From positions 1 to 64,000 of the forward strand of contig NZ_BMIK01000017.1 of the NCBI RefSeq assembly GCF_014642075.1: a DNA stretch of 64,000 nucleotides, given 5' to 3'. The notes below the pieces were generated by a model that worked only from the letters and a program-made list of their open reading frames with translations, was not told the origin of the DNA and searched no databases. Positions within the stretch are counted from its first letter, which is position 1; the number at the start of each line of letters is the position of its first letter. Positions 1-9,068 of this stretch are shown in pieces. Source of the stretch: Parapedobacter defluvii. GTDB taxonomy: Bacteria > Bacteroidota > Bacteroidia > Sphingobacteriales > Sphingobacteriaceae. The translations under genes and the position numbers were made by a program.

Positions 1-42
1 AATAAGAATATCCCCGGTAAACGGACCCGATAAATATAAAAA

Positions 43-75
43 ACGAAAAAAACCGTCTCGGTACTTTTGAGACGG
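43..75 (-). terminator. Rho-independent terminator of the sigma/FecR/SusCD operon
   Basis: On the minus strand a perfect 7-bp stem (CCGTCTC and GAGACGG, plus-strand 53-59 and 69-75) with a 9-nt loop is followed by a run of seven T. It lies about 36 bp past the stop of the last gene of the minus-strand operon, so it should end that transcript. Confidence 0.85.
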
Positions 76-111
76 CCTCTTTTCGTTCGGGCGCATCGTC
101 TTATTCCGATG

Positions 112-1458
112 TTAAGGTGCCTTCAGCCATTTTTTGGCGGCCTGCACAAAGGGGGAAGCGGGACTGTGCGATACGGCGAATGCGGAGGTGGCGGGCTCCC
201 GCCCCCAGCCAAACACGGCCACAACAGACGCCCCGTTGCCAAACATATCCCTGAAATAGGCATCGGCTTGCTCCTGTGAGCCGTCCACGCCGATGCTGTA
301 CCCCTCGACGTTCCCGAAACGGGTCTGGGTGGGATCGGCTTTGGCAATCTCAGCCTTCAACGTGCCCAGGTCATACGGGCAGGAGACGGGCGACATGGAG
401 AAACCCGGTATGGAATAATCGTTAACCGCCACCCAGATGGGTGGGGCAAACGTGGTGGACAGCTCGGGATGGCTGGATTTGATCCCCACGATATGGGTGA
501 AAATCTTTTCCCTGGGTATCCCGGCGTCGTAGACCACCTTGGCCAAAAACTCGGAATAGTCGTGGATTACCCGGTAAAGCCGCTCCTTGTCATAGGTGGT
601 GTATCCCAATGTGTGCAGGGCTCCGTAACCGAGTTTGCCTGCCTCCCAGGGCTCCATCCGGTCTCCCAGCAGCTGATTGACCGGAAGGTCATCCGGCTGG
701 ATGTTGTAGATCGTGTTATCTGCCGAATAATCGGGGATATGCGTTTCCCAGCCGATGGCCATCCCGGCAAACAGGTAGTCTTTGCCCACGGCCTTCAATG
801 CCTCATAGCGGCTTACAAGCACGGAGAGCACACCCTGTGTCAGTTGCTCTTTTACGAATGCCTGGAAATCCGGCGAAGCCAGGTTGGGAAAGTGATCGGC
901 ATGCATCCAGTTGCCCCAATTGAACCAATAGTAAGGCAGCCTTCCGTTTGACTGCCCGCCCCATTGTTCACCGGGTTTGGGAAAAGAAACCCATTCACAC
1001 CATTCCGGATGCTCGAAAAACTTCGGATTAGCCCCGCTGCCAAACTCTTTCGTATAGTTATTGATGTCGTCGAGCTGGAAGTACACCGGCACACCGTATT
1101 TTTCCGCGATGTCGAATGCTTTGTTAACCTGATACTGCATTTCGGCAACCGACTGTGTCAGGAGCATCGGGCCCGGCAGCCCGAAAGCATACTTGTATTC
1201 GGCACCGGGGCGGATGTCCCCAAACAGATGCGGCAGTTCACCCACAAACGTATAAGCGGTATTGGCGTCTCTCCCTGTATTTTCGCCATCGGCTTGCTCA
1301 ACGTCCGTATTGGTCAGGAAAAACACAACATAGCGGTCGGCACCTCCATCCGGGCGGTCTGGATTTGCTTCGTTGTCTTTTGCGCACGCGCAAAGCATCG
1401 ATGCGGAAAGCATCGATGCATAAACGAAGAAATGAATATGAAGCATAACACTGCGCAT
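112..1458 (-). CDS. Lipoprotein with probable TIM-barrel (glycoside hydrolase-like) domain
   Basis: The 448-residue product begins with a hydrophobic segment and a lipobox-like LCAC around residues 22-25, so it is probably an outer-membrane lipoprotein. I do not recognise a named family with certainty. The rest reads like a (beta/alpha)8 barrel: alternating strand and helix blocks, aromatic-rich loops, and two conserved-looking acidic sites, a Gly-Trp-Glu about residue 236 and an Asn-Val-Glu-Gly late in the chain, spaced like the acid/base and nucleophile of clan GH-A enzymes. It starts 2 bp after the SusD stop and is the last gene of the operon, the usual place for the enzyme acting on the imported glycan. 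Function as a glycosidase is inferred from fold and context. A start at an internal Met near residue 16 is also possible. Confidence 0.75.
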   Translation of the reverse strand: MRSVMLHIHFFVYASMLSASMLCACAKDNEANPDRPDGGADRYVVFFLTNTDVEQADGENTGRDANTAYTFVGELPHLFGDIRPGAEYKYAFGLPGPMLLTQSVAEMQYQVNKAFDIAEKYGVPVYFQLDDINNYTKEFGSGANPKFFEHPEWCEWVSFPKPGEQWGGQSNGRLPYYWFNWGNWMHADHFPNLASPDFQAFVKEQLTQGVLSVLVSRYEALKAVGKDYLFAGMAIGWETHIPDYSADNTIYNIQPDDLPVNQLLGDRMEPWEAGKLGYGALHTLGYTTYDKERLYRVIHDYSEFLAKVVYDAGIPREKIFTHIVGIKSSHPELSTTFAPPIWVAVNDYSIPGFSMSPVSCPYDLGTLKAEIAKADPTQTRFGNVEGYSIGVDGSQEQADAYFRDMFGNGASVVAVFGWGREPATSAFAVSHSPASPFVQAAKKWLKAP

Positions 1459-1460
1459 AA

Positions 1461-3200
1461 CTAGTACCCCGGATTTTGATGCAGGTCGAAATCAGGGATG
1501 ATCGATGCATCGGTCAATGGGATCGGCATGAGCAGGTTTTTGTCAGCCCACAGCGCCCGGTATTCGGTCACGAACCGCTTGTAAGAAAACGAATGGTCTG
1601 CTTCTTTGGTGATCTCCATACCGGTAACCAGCTTGTCGGTCTGGTCGAGTATCTTCCACCTGCGTACATCCCAGAAGCGTTGTTCCTCAAAGGCGAGCTC
1701 TACCCGCCGTTCGTTGCGGACCCGCTGACGGAACTGTTCCTGGGTCAGGTTCTGCGGCAGATCCGGCATATGCACCCGAGACCGCACGGTGTTGATGGCG
1801 CTGTACGCCAAGCCTGTCGGGCCGTTGGCTTCGTTTTCAGCCTCGGCAAGATTGAGGTACAGCTCGGCCAGGCGGTATTTCTTCCAACGTGTGTCTTCGG
1901 GCTGGCCCGACTGCAGTTTGGGATCGATGAATTTGCGCAGGTAGTAGCCCGTGCGGGTGAACGCCCAGCCGAGCGGGGCGACGAGCAGCTGATCGGCGCC
2001 ACCTACGTAGGTCTCCATGAGGTGGATTTCGCCGCCGATGTTGTCATACGCGGCACCGTTGTACCATACCGTTGCATAGAACCGGGGGTCCCTGCCCACA
2101 TAGGGATTGGCCGGATCGTAGCCCGAAGCGGGGTTGTAAATCGGCTGGGTATGCTCCTCATCCTGGTATCCCAGAATTACCGGCTCGCCCGTAGCCTGCA
2201 TCTCGTAGCTATCTACCAGCTCCTGTGTCGGCGTAGCGCCTACCTTGAACATGCCGGGCTTGCTCGGAATGCTGTTGATGATGCTGAATACGGGGTCGAT
2301 CTGCGGCTCGTGCACTTCGTAGATCGTTTCGCGGTCGCCGGGAGCCGAAGAGATATCCGTTTTACTCAGGAAGTAATTGCTGTAATCGCCCACCAGGGCA
2401 TATCCCTGGGCGGTCAGTGCGTCGACCCCCTGCTTGGCAGCTTCAGCAGCCCTAGTCCACCTGCCTTTGTCATTGCCCGGATTCCACAGGGGGCTTGCGT
2501 TGTACAGCAGTGCCTGCGACTTGATGGCATAAGCAACAGCCCGGGTGAACCTGCCACGCTCGGCCTCGGTCGTGATCCGCATGGGCAGGTTGCTGTTTCC
2601 AATCACGATGTCGCATTCGCTCGCGATAAAATTGACGCATTCCTCAAATGTGGGCCGTGTGAGGGTGGTGTAGTCGTAGTCGTTGGCAAACGGCTCGGTT
2701 ACGATCGGCATCGGACCGTACTCCTTGATCAGCTCCCAGAAATAGAACGCACGGAGCAACCGGGCTTCGCCGCGGAACCGCTCCCGGTTTGTCGGGCTCG
2801 GGATGTTTGCTGTCTCGACGTTGGCTAAAAACACGTTGGCATCCCGTATACCGGCCCAGAAGGTACCCCAATGGTATACACCTTTGCCGCGCTCCTGAGG
2901 GGTATGGAGCGGGTTGATGGTCGGAGTCAGCATACCTGCCGCCCAGCCCAGGGCCGCACCTGAATATGCATAGGCTTCGTCCGAAAACGGAGCCAGGAAA
3001 TCGAAAAAGCCGTACTTCCAAAAGTAGCTGGGCATGCTTCCGTAAACGCGGTTCAGGTAGGCTTCTGTCCGTTTCTCGTCCTGGAAAATTTCTTCCAATG
3101 TGGTGCGTCCGTCGGGTGTAATATCCAGAAAATCCCTCGAACACGCTGACAGTGCCAGGAATGACAGCACCATCGTAAATATCTTTATTGTTTTCATCAC
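1461..3200 (-). CDS. SusD/RagB-family outer-membrane nutrient-binding lipoprotein
   Basis: The 579-residue protein has a lipoprotein signal (lipobox LSAC with Cys at about residue 20) followed by the typical SusD start, in which the first mature residues lead into a Phe-Leu-Asp motif. The N-terminal half has TPR-like helices, including the family block around an LLRAFYFWELI segment, and the C-terminal half ends with the ERR-ELAFEEQRFWDVRRWK block common to RagB/SusD proteins. SusD proteins sit on the cell surface as a lid on the partner SusC pore and bind oligosaccharides. The gene follows the SusC gene after 9 bp and is transcribed with it. The ligand cannot be read from sequence. Confidence 0.96.
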   Translation of the reverse strand: MMKTIKIFTMVLSFLALSACSRDFLDITPDGRTTLEEIFQDEKRTEAYLNRVYGSMPSYFWKYGFFDFLAPFSDEAYAYSGAALGWAAGMLTPTINPLHTPQERGKGVYHWGTFWAGIRDANVFLANVETANIPSPTNRERFRGEARLLRAFYFWELIKEYGPMPIVTEPFANDYDYTTLTRPTFEECVNFIASECDIVIGNSNLPMRITTEAERGRFTRAVAYAIKSQALLYNASPLWNPGNDKGRWTRAAEAAKQGVDALTAQGYALVGDYSNYFLSKTDISSAPGDRETIYEVHEPQIDPVFSIINSIPSKPGMFKVGATPTQELVDSYEMQATGEPVILGYQDEEHTQPIYNPASGYDPANPYVGRDPRFYATVWYNGAAYDNIGGEIHLMETYVGGADQLLVAPLGWAFTRTGYYLRKFIDPKLQSGQPEDTRWKKYRLAELYLNLAEAENEANGPTGLAYSAINTVRSRVHMPDLPQNLTQEQFRQRVRNERRVELAFEEQRFWDVRRWKILDQTDKLVTGMEITKEADHSFSYKRFVTEYRALWADKNLLMPIPLTDASIIPDFDLHQNPGY

Positions 3201-3209
3201 AATACGCTA

Positions 3210-6200
3210 TTAAAATGTGAGATTCAAACCAAAATTATACAACCGGGTGATCGGGTAATCCCTGCTGTTCGTCAGTTCGGGATCGAATTCTTTCGTAGGC
3301 AGCTTATCCCAGGTAAAAAGATTGAGGCCATTGGCATAGATACGCAGCCGCTTTGCCCCGATACGGGATGACCACCTACCCGGCAGAGAATAGCCGATTT
3401 CCATATTTTTCAACCGGAGGTAACTGGCATTCAGTATGAAGAATGAGTTGGCCCGCTCGTTGGGGCTGGCCTGCGTGGTCAGACGTGGATAGTTGATGGG
3501 TGCTCCCGAAGCGGCGCGCTCTTCCGTCCAGCTTTCGAGGTGCCGGGCTACGTAGTTGTTGCCGGCGAAAACCCCCTGGTCGCTGTAGAAGTTACTTACA
3601 TTGGCAATTCCCTGCAGGAGCACACTGATGTCGAACGTTTTATAATTGACGTTGAGGGCCAATCCGTATTGGTATTCGGGTACCGTTGAATAACCGATGG
3701 GCGAAATATCCCGCTCGTTGATCACATTGTCTCCGTTCAGATCGCGATACTTAAAGTCGCCCGGGCGTGATTCGTGCCCGCCCACTTCCTGTACAGGCGA
3801 TTGCGCAATGTCTGCCGCATCTTTAAAGTAGCCGTCAACGATGTAACCGAACATCTGCCCGATACGGTATCCGGTTTCCCGGTAGCGGTAGGCGAAATCA
3901 TCCGGAAGCAAGGGCTCATCGGCAAATAGTTGTTTGTTGTGTGCGTAATTGAGGTTTAACCGGGTCAGGATAGAGAGATCGCTGTGGATGGTTTTCCGGT
4001 AGTTCAATTCGATTTCGTAACCCCGGTTCTCAATCACGCCGATATTCACCGGTGGCAGGACACTGGCGGGAAGCCCGTTCATCTCGGGTATGATCCCCCG
4101 GTTCCGCAGGATGTTGTCCCGCTTCTCGTAGAACGCATCGGCCACAAGTGTCAGGTCGTTGAACAGGCCGATTTCGAGGCCGACATTGTATTTGTTGGCA
4201 ACTTCCCACTGCAACCGGCTATTTTTAAGCAGGTTGTAGGCAATGGTCTGACCGTTGCCCAAGCTACCCGAAAAGCCTCCGCCAACCGCCTGTATGTCGT
4301 CAATGTATAAAAACCGCCGGCTGCCGATCCGGTCGTTACCGACCTGGCCGTAAGAACCTCTCAGCTTCAACAGGGTCAGCACTTCCTTATCCTTATAGAA
4401 CGGCTCGTTGGATACGACCCAGCTGGCAGATACCGCGGGGAAAAACCCAAAACGGTTATGCTTCGCAAATTGCTCGGAGCCGTTGTAACCCGCGTTGAAT
4501 TCGACAAAGTAGCGCCCGCCGTATCCGTAGGTCAGGCGGGATGCCGTACCCATCAGCTTATAGGGCAATTGGTTGTCGATGATCGTGCTCTGCTGCTGGT
4601 ATAACAGCATACCCGAAATGTCATGCTGCCCAAAAGACCGGGCATAGTTCAGAAAAGCCTGGACATTGGACAGGGTATTGAATCCACGCCCCCCACCGAT
4701 GTTCAGGGGCGTATTCTGGTCGTTGTTGAACAAGCGGTAGTACACGCTGTCCCGACCGTCGGCACCGGTTAGGTTGGGGTTGATGATCTGCACATATTTC
4801 TCGTAACTGCGGCTGGCCTCCAGGTTGTTTACCGTGCGTGCATCGAACGACACAACCGCTCGGGCCGACAGGCCCTCGGTGATGAAATCGAGCTTCTGCT
4901 CCATGCCGTACGTTGCCAGCACATTGCTGCGTGTCTGCTTGATGTATCCGGAGCGGTTAATCAATCCATAGGCCGGACGGTCGACGTTGTCAAAGGTGAT
5001 GACTTCGCCATCCGGAGTCAACGGACCAGGCACAACCGAAGGCATGTTGTTCATGAAATAGATGATCCAATCGGTGGGATTATCGCCCCCCAAGGCATAA
5101 GGGCTGTTGCGCTGCTCCAGGTAGCCGGCAACATTCAGAAACGCCTTGAGGTTTTTATTGATCTGGATGTCAATGTTCGACCGGAAATTATACCGGTCTA
5201 GCTTAAAGGTCGGGTTGTAGTTCAGGTCACGCTCGGTATTGAACTGCCCACCCTGATTGAGGTAGCCGGCGTTGACAAAGTAATGGGTCAGTTTGCCCTT
5301 ACCGGAGATATTCAGGTTATATCGCTGTTGGTACGATACGTCTTTTACCAAGATATCCCGCCAGTCGGTATTCGGATACCGCAGCGGGTCTTCCTGGGTG
5401 CGGTACAATTCCAGCGCTTCGGCGCTGTATTGCTCGGGCAGCCCGTCGTTGCGCAGCGCCAGGTTCCGCAGCGAAGCGAAGTCATACGAATTGACCGGGC
5501 TGATAAACCGCGGAAAATCCTGGGCGCCCAGCTCGGCGATCAGGTTTACCTCGGGGACCTCCGAAGTGCCGCGTTTGGTGGTAACGAGGATAACGCCGTT
5601 AGCACCCCTCACCCCGAATATGGCGGTGGAAGAGGCATCTTTCAGGATGGTCACCGATTCCACCTCGTTGGGGTCAATATAGGTAAGATCGCGCTCAATG
5701 CCGTCTACCAGTACAATGGGGCTTTGCGCATTGACGGTGCCCTGCCCCCGGATAAACAGCTGGGTAATATCCCGGCCGGGCTGGCCGGTACGTTGGATGG
5801 AGGTAAGCCCCGGAAGCCGCCCGGCCAGACTCACGGCAAGATTGGCCGCGGGGCTTTGGCGGATTTCCTTGGTCTGGATGGAGGAGATGGCCCCGGTAAC
5901 CGTCGCCTTTTTCTGGGCGCCGAAAGCGACTACCACCACCTCATCCAGTGGCGAAAGGTCTGCTACCATCGTAATCCGGAGCGGATCGGCCGAAGGCCTG
6001 ATCTCCTGGCTTACGTAACCGACGATGGAGACTACTAAAACGGCGTCCGGCCCAGTAACCTGTATGGCAAATGTCCCGTTTTCATCGGTAGACACCCCGT
6101 TTAATGTCCCCTTTTCCTGCACGCTGGCCGGCGATAACGGTTCCCCCGATTCGTTGACGACTACCCCCGTTACCAATTGCTGCTGTACGGAAGCGGCGGA

Positions 6201-6566
6201 TTTACCGGATTTTATGATGACCATGTTGCCATCCAGCACCTCGTACGACAGACCGACCTGCTCCAGGTAGGGTGCCAGCACTCGGTCCCATTCCTGGTTA
6301 TCGGCGGTCACATTCCGGAGCGTCTGTTTACCCAGCGCATCGTCGTTGTAGACAAAATGGAGCGGAGTCTGGCGTTCGATTTCCTTGATTAACTTTTTAA
6401 TAGACGTTTCACGCATCTTTACCGACACCTTAATTTGCCCAAATGCCTCTGTGGCTTGGAGTTGGATGCACGACGCGATCAGAAAAAACAAAACTAGTTT
6501 TGCCATAAGCAACCACTTGAGGGTCATACGAAAAAAAGACCCCATGTGAAGTACATGAAATTTCAT
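3210..6566 (-). CDS. SusC/RagA-family TonB-dependent transporter with N-terminal STN signalling domain
   Basis: The 1118-residue protein is an outer-membrane transporter. After a signal sequence (to about residue 42) come a secretin/TonB N-terminal short (STN) domain at about 50-120, a carboxypeptidase-regulatory-like domain at about 130-210, the plug (VVVVAFGAQKK box, then the DASSTAIFGVRGANGVI box near residue 315), and a beta-barrel ending in an aromatic residue. STN domains contact FecR-type anti-sigma factors, and a FecR and an ECF sigma gene lie directly upstream, so this is a signalling transporter. The start codon at 6566 is preceded by an element (minus strand CTAACTAATTAAAACC, plus 6581-6596) that recurs upstream of another susC in this window. 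Confidence 0.96.
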   Translation of the reverse strand: MKFHVLHMGSFFRMTLKWLLMAKLVLFFLIASCIQLQATEAFGQIKVSVKMRETSIKKLIKEIERQTPLHFVYNDDALGKQTLRNVTADNQEWDRVLAPYLEQVGLSYEVLDGNMVIIKSGKSAASVQQQLVTGVVVNESGEPLSPASVQEKGTLNGVSTDENGTFAIQVTGPDAVLVVSIVGYVSQEIRPSADPLRITMVADLSPLDEVVVVAFGAQKKATVTGAISSIQTKEIRQSPAANLAVSLAGRLPGLTSIQRTGQPGRDITQLFIRGQGTVNAQSPIVLVDGIERDLTYIDPNEVESVTILKDASSTAIFGVRGANGVILVTTKRGTSEVPEVNLIAELGAQDFPRFISPVNSYDFASLRNLALRNDGLPEQYSAEALELYRTQEDPLRYPNTDWRDILVKDVSYQQRYNLNISGKGKLTHYFVNAGYLNQGGQFNTERDLNYNPTFKLDRYNFRSNIDIQINKNLKAFLNVAGYLEQRNSPYALGGDNPTDWIIYFMNNMPSVVPGPLTPDGEVITFDNVDRPAYGLINRSGYIKQTRSNVLATYGMEQKLDFITEGLSARAVVSFDARTVNNLEASRSYEKYVQIINPNLTGADGRDSVYYRLFNNDQNTPLNIGGGRGFNTLSNVQAFLNYARSFGQHDISGMLLYQQQSTIIDNQLPYKLMGTASRLTYGYGGRYFVEFNAGYNGSEQFAKHNRFGFFPAVSASWVVSNEPFYKDKEVLTLLKLRGSYGQVGNDRIGSRRFLYIDDIQAVGGGFSGSLGNGQTIAYNLLKNSRLQWEVANKYNVGLEIGLFNDLTLVADAFYEKRDNILRNRGIIPEMNGLPASVLPPVNIGVIENRGYEIELNYRKTIHSDLSILTRLNLNYAHNKQLFADEPLLPDDFAYRYRETGYRIGQMFGYIVDGYFKDAADIAQSPVQEVGGHESRPGDFKYRDLNGDNVINERDISPIGYSTVPEYQYGLALNVNYKTFDISVLLQGIANVSNFYSDQGVFAGNNYVARHLESWTEERAASGAPINYPRLTTQASPNERANSFFILNASYLRLKNMEIGYSLPGRWSSRIGAKRLRIYANGLNLFTWDKLPTKEFDPELTNSRDYPITRLYNFGLNLTF

Positions 6567-6580
6567 ATTTTTGAAAATTG

Positions 6581-6596
6581 GGTTTTAATTAGTTAG
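6581..6596 (-). promoter_or_regulatory. Conserved susC leader element
   Basis: The minus strand reads CTAACTAATTAAAACC, ending 14 nt before the susC start codon. A near copy (TAACCAATTA) sits at the same distance before the third susC gene (57387-57396), and a longer copy is at 40229-40247 on the plus strand. It lies in the translation-initiation region and could be paired by the candidate small RNA at 11545-11613. Function is inferred from position and recurrence only. Confidence 0.45.
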
Positions 6597-6643
6597 CACC
6601 TTACTTTCTCAGGGCATTGTGCTAATTCTTTAATCCGTTCAGG

Positions 6644-6664
6644 AGCGGAACACTGTGTTCCGCT
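6644..6664. terminator. Hairpin between fecR and susC
   Basis: A perfect 9-bp inverted repeat (AGCGGAACA and TGTTCCGCT) with a 3-nt loop lies 84 bp after the fecR stop and about 77 bp before the susC start. There is no strong T-run on the minus strand, so it may be a weak terminator, a processing site or a protein-binding palindrome. It would help separate the sigma/anti-sigma transcript from the susC transcript. Confidence 0.45.
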
Positions 6665-6747
6665 TCCCTTGTTTTTAGTCAATTTATCCGCTCATCGTTC
6701 TCTCCAAAAAAGGGTTGTCAATTCGGTTTATTTGATTAGGGTGCCAG

Positions 6748-7776
6748 TTAATCCGTTGGCGCGTCAAGTGTAACGGATTCACCGCTGCGGCTGAAACGCA
6801 AACTTCCCGTCCGTGCAAGGGCTTGTAAGACGGTATCCAGCTCCATGTGCGGGAAAATCGCACTGAACTTTTTCTCGCGGTTCGCGCCGTTGGCAATCTT
6901 CACTTCAACGCCGTACCATTTTTCCAGCTTTGATGCGACAAGCACCAGGTTATCCCCATCGAACACAAGCTTATCGGCGGTCCAGAGCGTTTCATTGGCC
7001 ATCGGCTGTCCCGGAGACAGGGTAATGTCGCTAACAATGTAATTTTCGGTTGCTCCGCCGGTTAAGGCTGCCGTACCGGAAGAATCCCTTATCCCCTCTT
7101 TGTACACCGATACCTTTTTACCGGGTTGCAGGGGAATCTTTTTGGTCGGATTGGCAGGCAGCGTAAATTCTACACGCCCCGAAATCAATGACGTTTCAAT
7201 CTTGTCTTCCTCCTCGTATGCCCTTAAGTTAAAAACGGTTCCCAACACGTTAATGGTTGTTCCCTCCGTAACAATGGTAAACGGACGCTTGGCATCCTTT
7301 TCGATCTGGAAATACCCCTCGCCCCTGAAGGTGATCCGGCGGTTTGCCTGGTTAAACCCGTCATCCAGCACCAGCTTGCTGCCGCCGTTCAGGCGTACGG
7401 TCGACCCATCGGGCAGAATCACACTTTTACGTTCGCCCACCTGGGTAATAAATGTCTGTGGATTTCCGCGGTAGATGGATTGGAACACAACCAGGCCCAG
7501 TACAAGGAGCACCGCTGCCGCAGCGACCACGCGCCGCCAAACGAAGTACCGACCGGCTGGATGCACACGCGAAGGCAACTGTTGCCAGTGCCGTTCAAAT
7601 GCAGCTTCAACCGACTGCTGATCGACCGGACCACTCCCTGTACAGGCCTCATACAAGGCCTGCTTGCGGTCGTCGTTGCCTATGAGGTCCATCATTTCGA
7701 GGTGTTCTCCGGGCATAATCGTGCCTGCCATGAACTTGCCTAACAGCGCTTCAAAGCGGTTTTCGTCTTGTTCCAT
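6748..7776 (-). CDS. FecR-family anti-sigma factor
   Basis: The 342-residue protein has a cytoplasmic N-terminal part (about 1-80), one membrane segment (about 84-104), a periplasmic FecR domain (about 115-215, containing the GERKSVILPDGSTVRLNG core) and a C-terminal DUF4974-type domain (about 260-335). This is the standard Bacteroidota layout. FecR proteins hold an ECF sigma factor until the STN domain of a loaded outer-membrane transporter touches the periplasmic part. The sigma gene ends 52 bp upstream and the STN-bearing SusC follows 181 bp downstream, which fits one signalling unit. Confidence 0.95.
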   Translation of the reverse strand: MEQDENRFEALLGKFMAGTIMPGEHLEMMDLIGNDDRKQALYEACTGSGPVDQQSVEAAFERHWQQLPSRVHPAGRYFVWRRVVAAAAVLLVLGLVVFQSIYRGNPQTFITQVGERKSVILPDGSTVRLNGGSKLVLDDGFNQANRRITFRGEGYFQIEKDAKRPFTIVTEGTTINVLGTVFNLRAYEEEDKIETSLISGRVEFTLPANPTKKIPLQPGKKVSVYKEGIRDSSGTAALTGGATENYIVSDITLSPGQPMANETLWTADKLVFDGDNLVLVASKLEKWYGVEVKIANGANREKKFSAIFPHMELDTVLQALARTGSLRFSRSGESVTLDAPTD

Positions 7777-7828
7777 ATCCTATGAGACGGAAAAACCCAG
7801 CAAAGTCGCCAGTGGAAACAAAAAAAAT

Positions 7829-8404
7829 TTACAGCCTCAGCAATGCAGCCAGTTGACGGATGGCGGTCTGTATGTGGCGGTTGACGGTATTCTCAGCAAT
7901 TCCCATGATTTCCGCGGCTTCCCGGTAGGTACATCGGGTTTCCCGTACGAGCAAAAACACCGCCCTGCACTTGGGAGGTAGGCTGTCAAGCGCACGGTCA
8001 ATGGCAGCAACAGCCTCCGAAGAGATCATCCGTTCTTCGGGCGATTGCAGATCGGCAGCCATGTCGTGTACCAACTCCTCCTGGAAACTGAATTTCCGGT
8101 TCTTTTCGGCATAATCCAGCGCCTTGTTGCGGAAAGCCTTGAGCACATACACCCGGAGGTTCTGTATATCCATCAGCTTTTTCCCCATCAGCCACAGGTT
8201 TGTCATCACATCGGCCACGGCTTCTTCGGCAAGCTCCCCACGCCGGAGGTACTGGGTACAGAAACGTACGCCCAATGGATAAAAATGGAAAAAAAGGCGG
8301 CGATAGGCTTGTTCATCGCGGTGATAGGCGACCAAGTGCTGCCATTCACGCAGCTCGTCATCAGAAGCTATGTTTTCTCCCTGCTTTAGTTTAATCTTGG
8401 TCAT
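7829..8404 (-). CDS. ECF-type RNA polymerase sigma factor
   Basis: The 191-residue protein has sigma region 2 (about 25-95, with ELAEEAVADVMTNLW) and region 4 (about 135-187, helix-turn-helix YREAAEIMGIAENTVNRHI) joined by a short linker, without regions 1 or 3, as in ECF sigma factors. It heads the sigma-FecR-SusC-SusD order typical of Bacteroidota surface-signalling systems and is expected to activate the susC transcript below. An upstream TACCTTTG (minus strand, 8424-8431) gives a vegetative -7 element, so the regulators themselves are probably made by the main sigma factor. Confidence 0.95.
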   Translation of the reverse strand: MTKIKLKQGENIASDDELREWQHLVAYHRDEQAYRRLFFHFYPLGVRFCTQYLRRGELAEEAVADVMTNLWLMGKKLMDIQNLRVYVLKAFRNKALDYAEKNRKFSFQEELVHDMAADLQSPEERMISSEAVAAIDRALDSLPPKCRAVFLLVRETRCTYREAAEIMGIAENTVNRHIQTAIRQLAALLRL

Positions 8405-8423
8405 TTATCAGTACCTGATCCCA

Positions 8424-8431
8424 CAAAGGTA
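8424..8431 (-). promoter_or_regulatory. -7 element of the ECF sigma gene promoter
   Basis: The minus strand carries TACCTTTG, an exact match to the Bacteroidota -7 consensus TAnnTTTG, 19 bp upstream of the sigma start codon. No clear TTTG is present 19-21 bp further upstream, so the -33 half is weak. Confidence 0.5.
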
Positions 8432-8468
8432 CTATAAATAATAGATTTTGCCGGTACGCGCTGTCCGG

Positions 8469-8810
8469 TTAATCGATATACTTGATGGCCTGCGCCTTTT
8501 GGTAACGCTTGGTATCTTCCGACCCGGCATATTCGAACCCCAGGATGATAACGCCATCGGCTCCGACCTCCCGGCATTTGGCGATGATGCTTTGCTTGGC
8601 ACTCTCCTCCCCATTGACACCTGACACCAATTCAGACAGATGGCCAATCACTTTGTATTCGAATTCGACATCCCGCTCTGCATAGTATACATCAATGTGT
8701 TCGGTGGGCGGATAGCGGTCACCCACATAGGAGAGGGTGGAACAGGAAAATAACGAGCAAACTGCCAGGACAACTAAGCTGAAACGGGGGATCGGACGGA
8801 TAACTTTCAT
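8469..8810 (-). CDS. Small lipoprotein of unknown function
   Basis: The 113-residue product has a signal peptide with a lipobox (LFSC, Cys at about residue 23) and a mature part of about 90 residues. I do not recognise the family. The mature part alternates beta and alpha: a strand around DVEFEYKVIG, a helix rich in Lys and Glu, then a GADGVIILGFEY strand. The strand-helix-GADG-strand pattern is reminiscent of YbjQ-like small domains, but this is only a visual resemblance. It has its own promoter (8833-8863) and is followed by the sigma gene 64 bp downstream on the same strand, so read-through is possible. Confidence 0.8.
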   Translation of the reverse strand: MKVIRPIPRFSLVVLAVCSLFSCSTLSYVGDRYPPTEHIDVYYAERDVEFEYKVIGHLSELVSGVNGEESAKQSIIAKCREVGADGVIILGFEYAGSEDTKRYQKAQAIKYID

Positions 8811-8832
8811 ACGTGAATGGGCTTGTAAGCCA

Positions 8833-8863
8833 CAAACTTAGATAAATTACCTTTTATATGCAA
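8833..8863 (-). promoter_or_regulatory. Promoter of the small lipoprotein gene
   Basis: On the minus strand TTG (8861-8863) is separated by 20 bp from TAAGTTTG (8833-8840), a good match to the Bacteroidota -33/-7 consensus. It lies 22 bp upstream of the lipoprotein start codon. Confidence 0.6.
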
Positions 8864-9011
8864 TTTAATCGCATTACATCGGTCTCTCCCCTGCCAAGGG
8901 AAGCCAATATTTTAGAGGCTTGTAACCCAGTCCTGCATGATACTTCTCTTTATGCCTTTGGGAAATTTTTTGCACGATCCGATAAGCAGTTAGCTTTGAT
9001 TATTATTTAGA

Positions 9012-9026
9012 TTTATTTTAAATAAA
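9012..9026. promoter_or_regulatory. AT-rich palindrome upstream of siderophore receptor
   Basis: TTTATTT and AAATAAA form a perfect 7-bp inverted repeat around one T, 42 bp before the receptor start codon. Siderophore receptors are commonly iron-repressed, so this is a candidate operator (Fur or another repressor), but base composition alone can give such a palindrome. Confidence 0.3.
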
Positions 9027-9068
9027 TAAGAAAAGTTACTAATATTGCCAATCAAATTTCAATCGCAA

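Noticed and set aside
67-279. 70-codon plus-strand frame at the window start
   Set aside because: Overlaps the terminator and the 3' end of the minus-strand lipoprotein gene, and its composition is typical of an antisense shadow.
1476-2828. Long open frame on the plus strand opposite the SusD gene
   Set aside because: The minus-strand frame is a full SusD protein with lipobox and family blocks. The opposite frame is open only because of codon bias and has no signal or domain.
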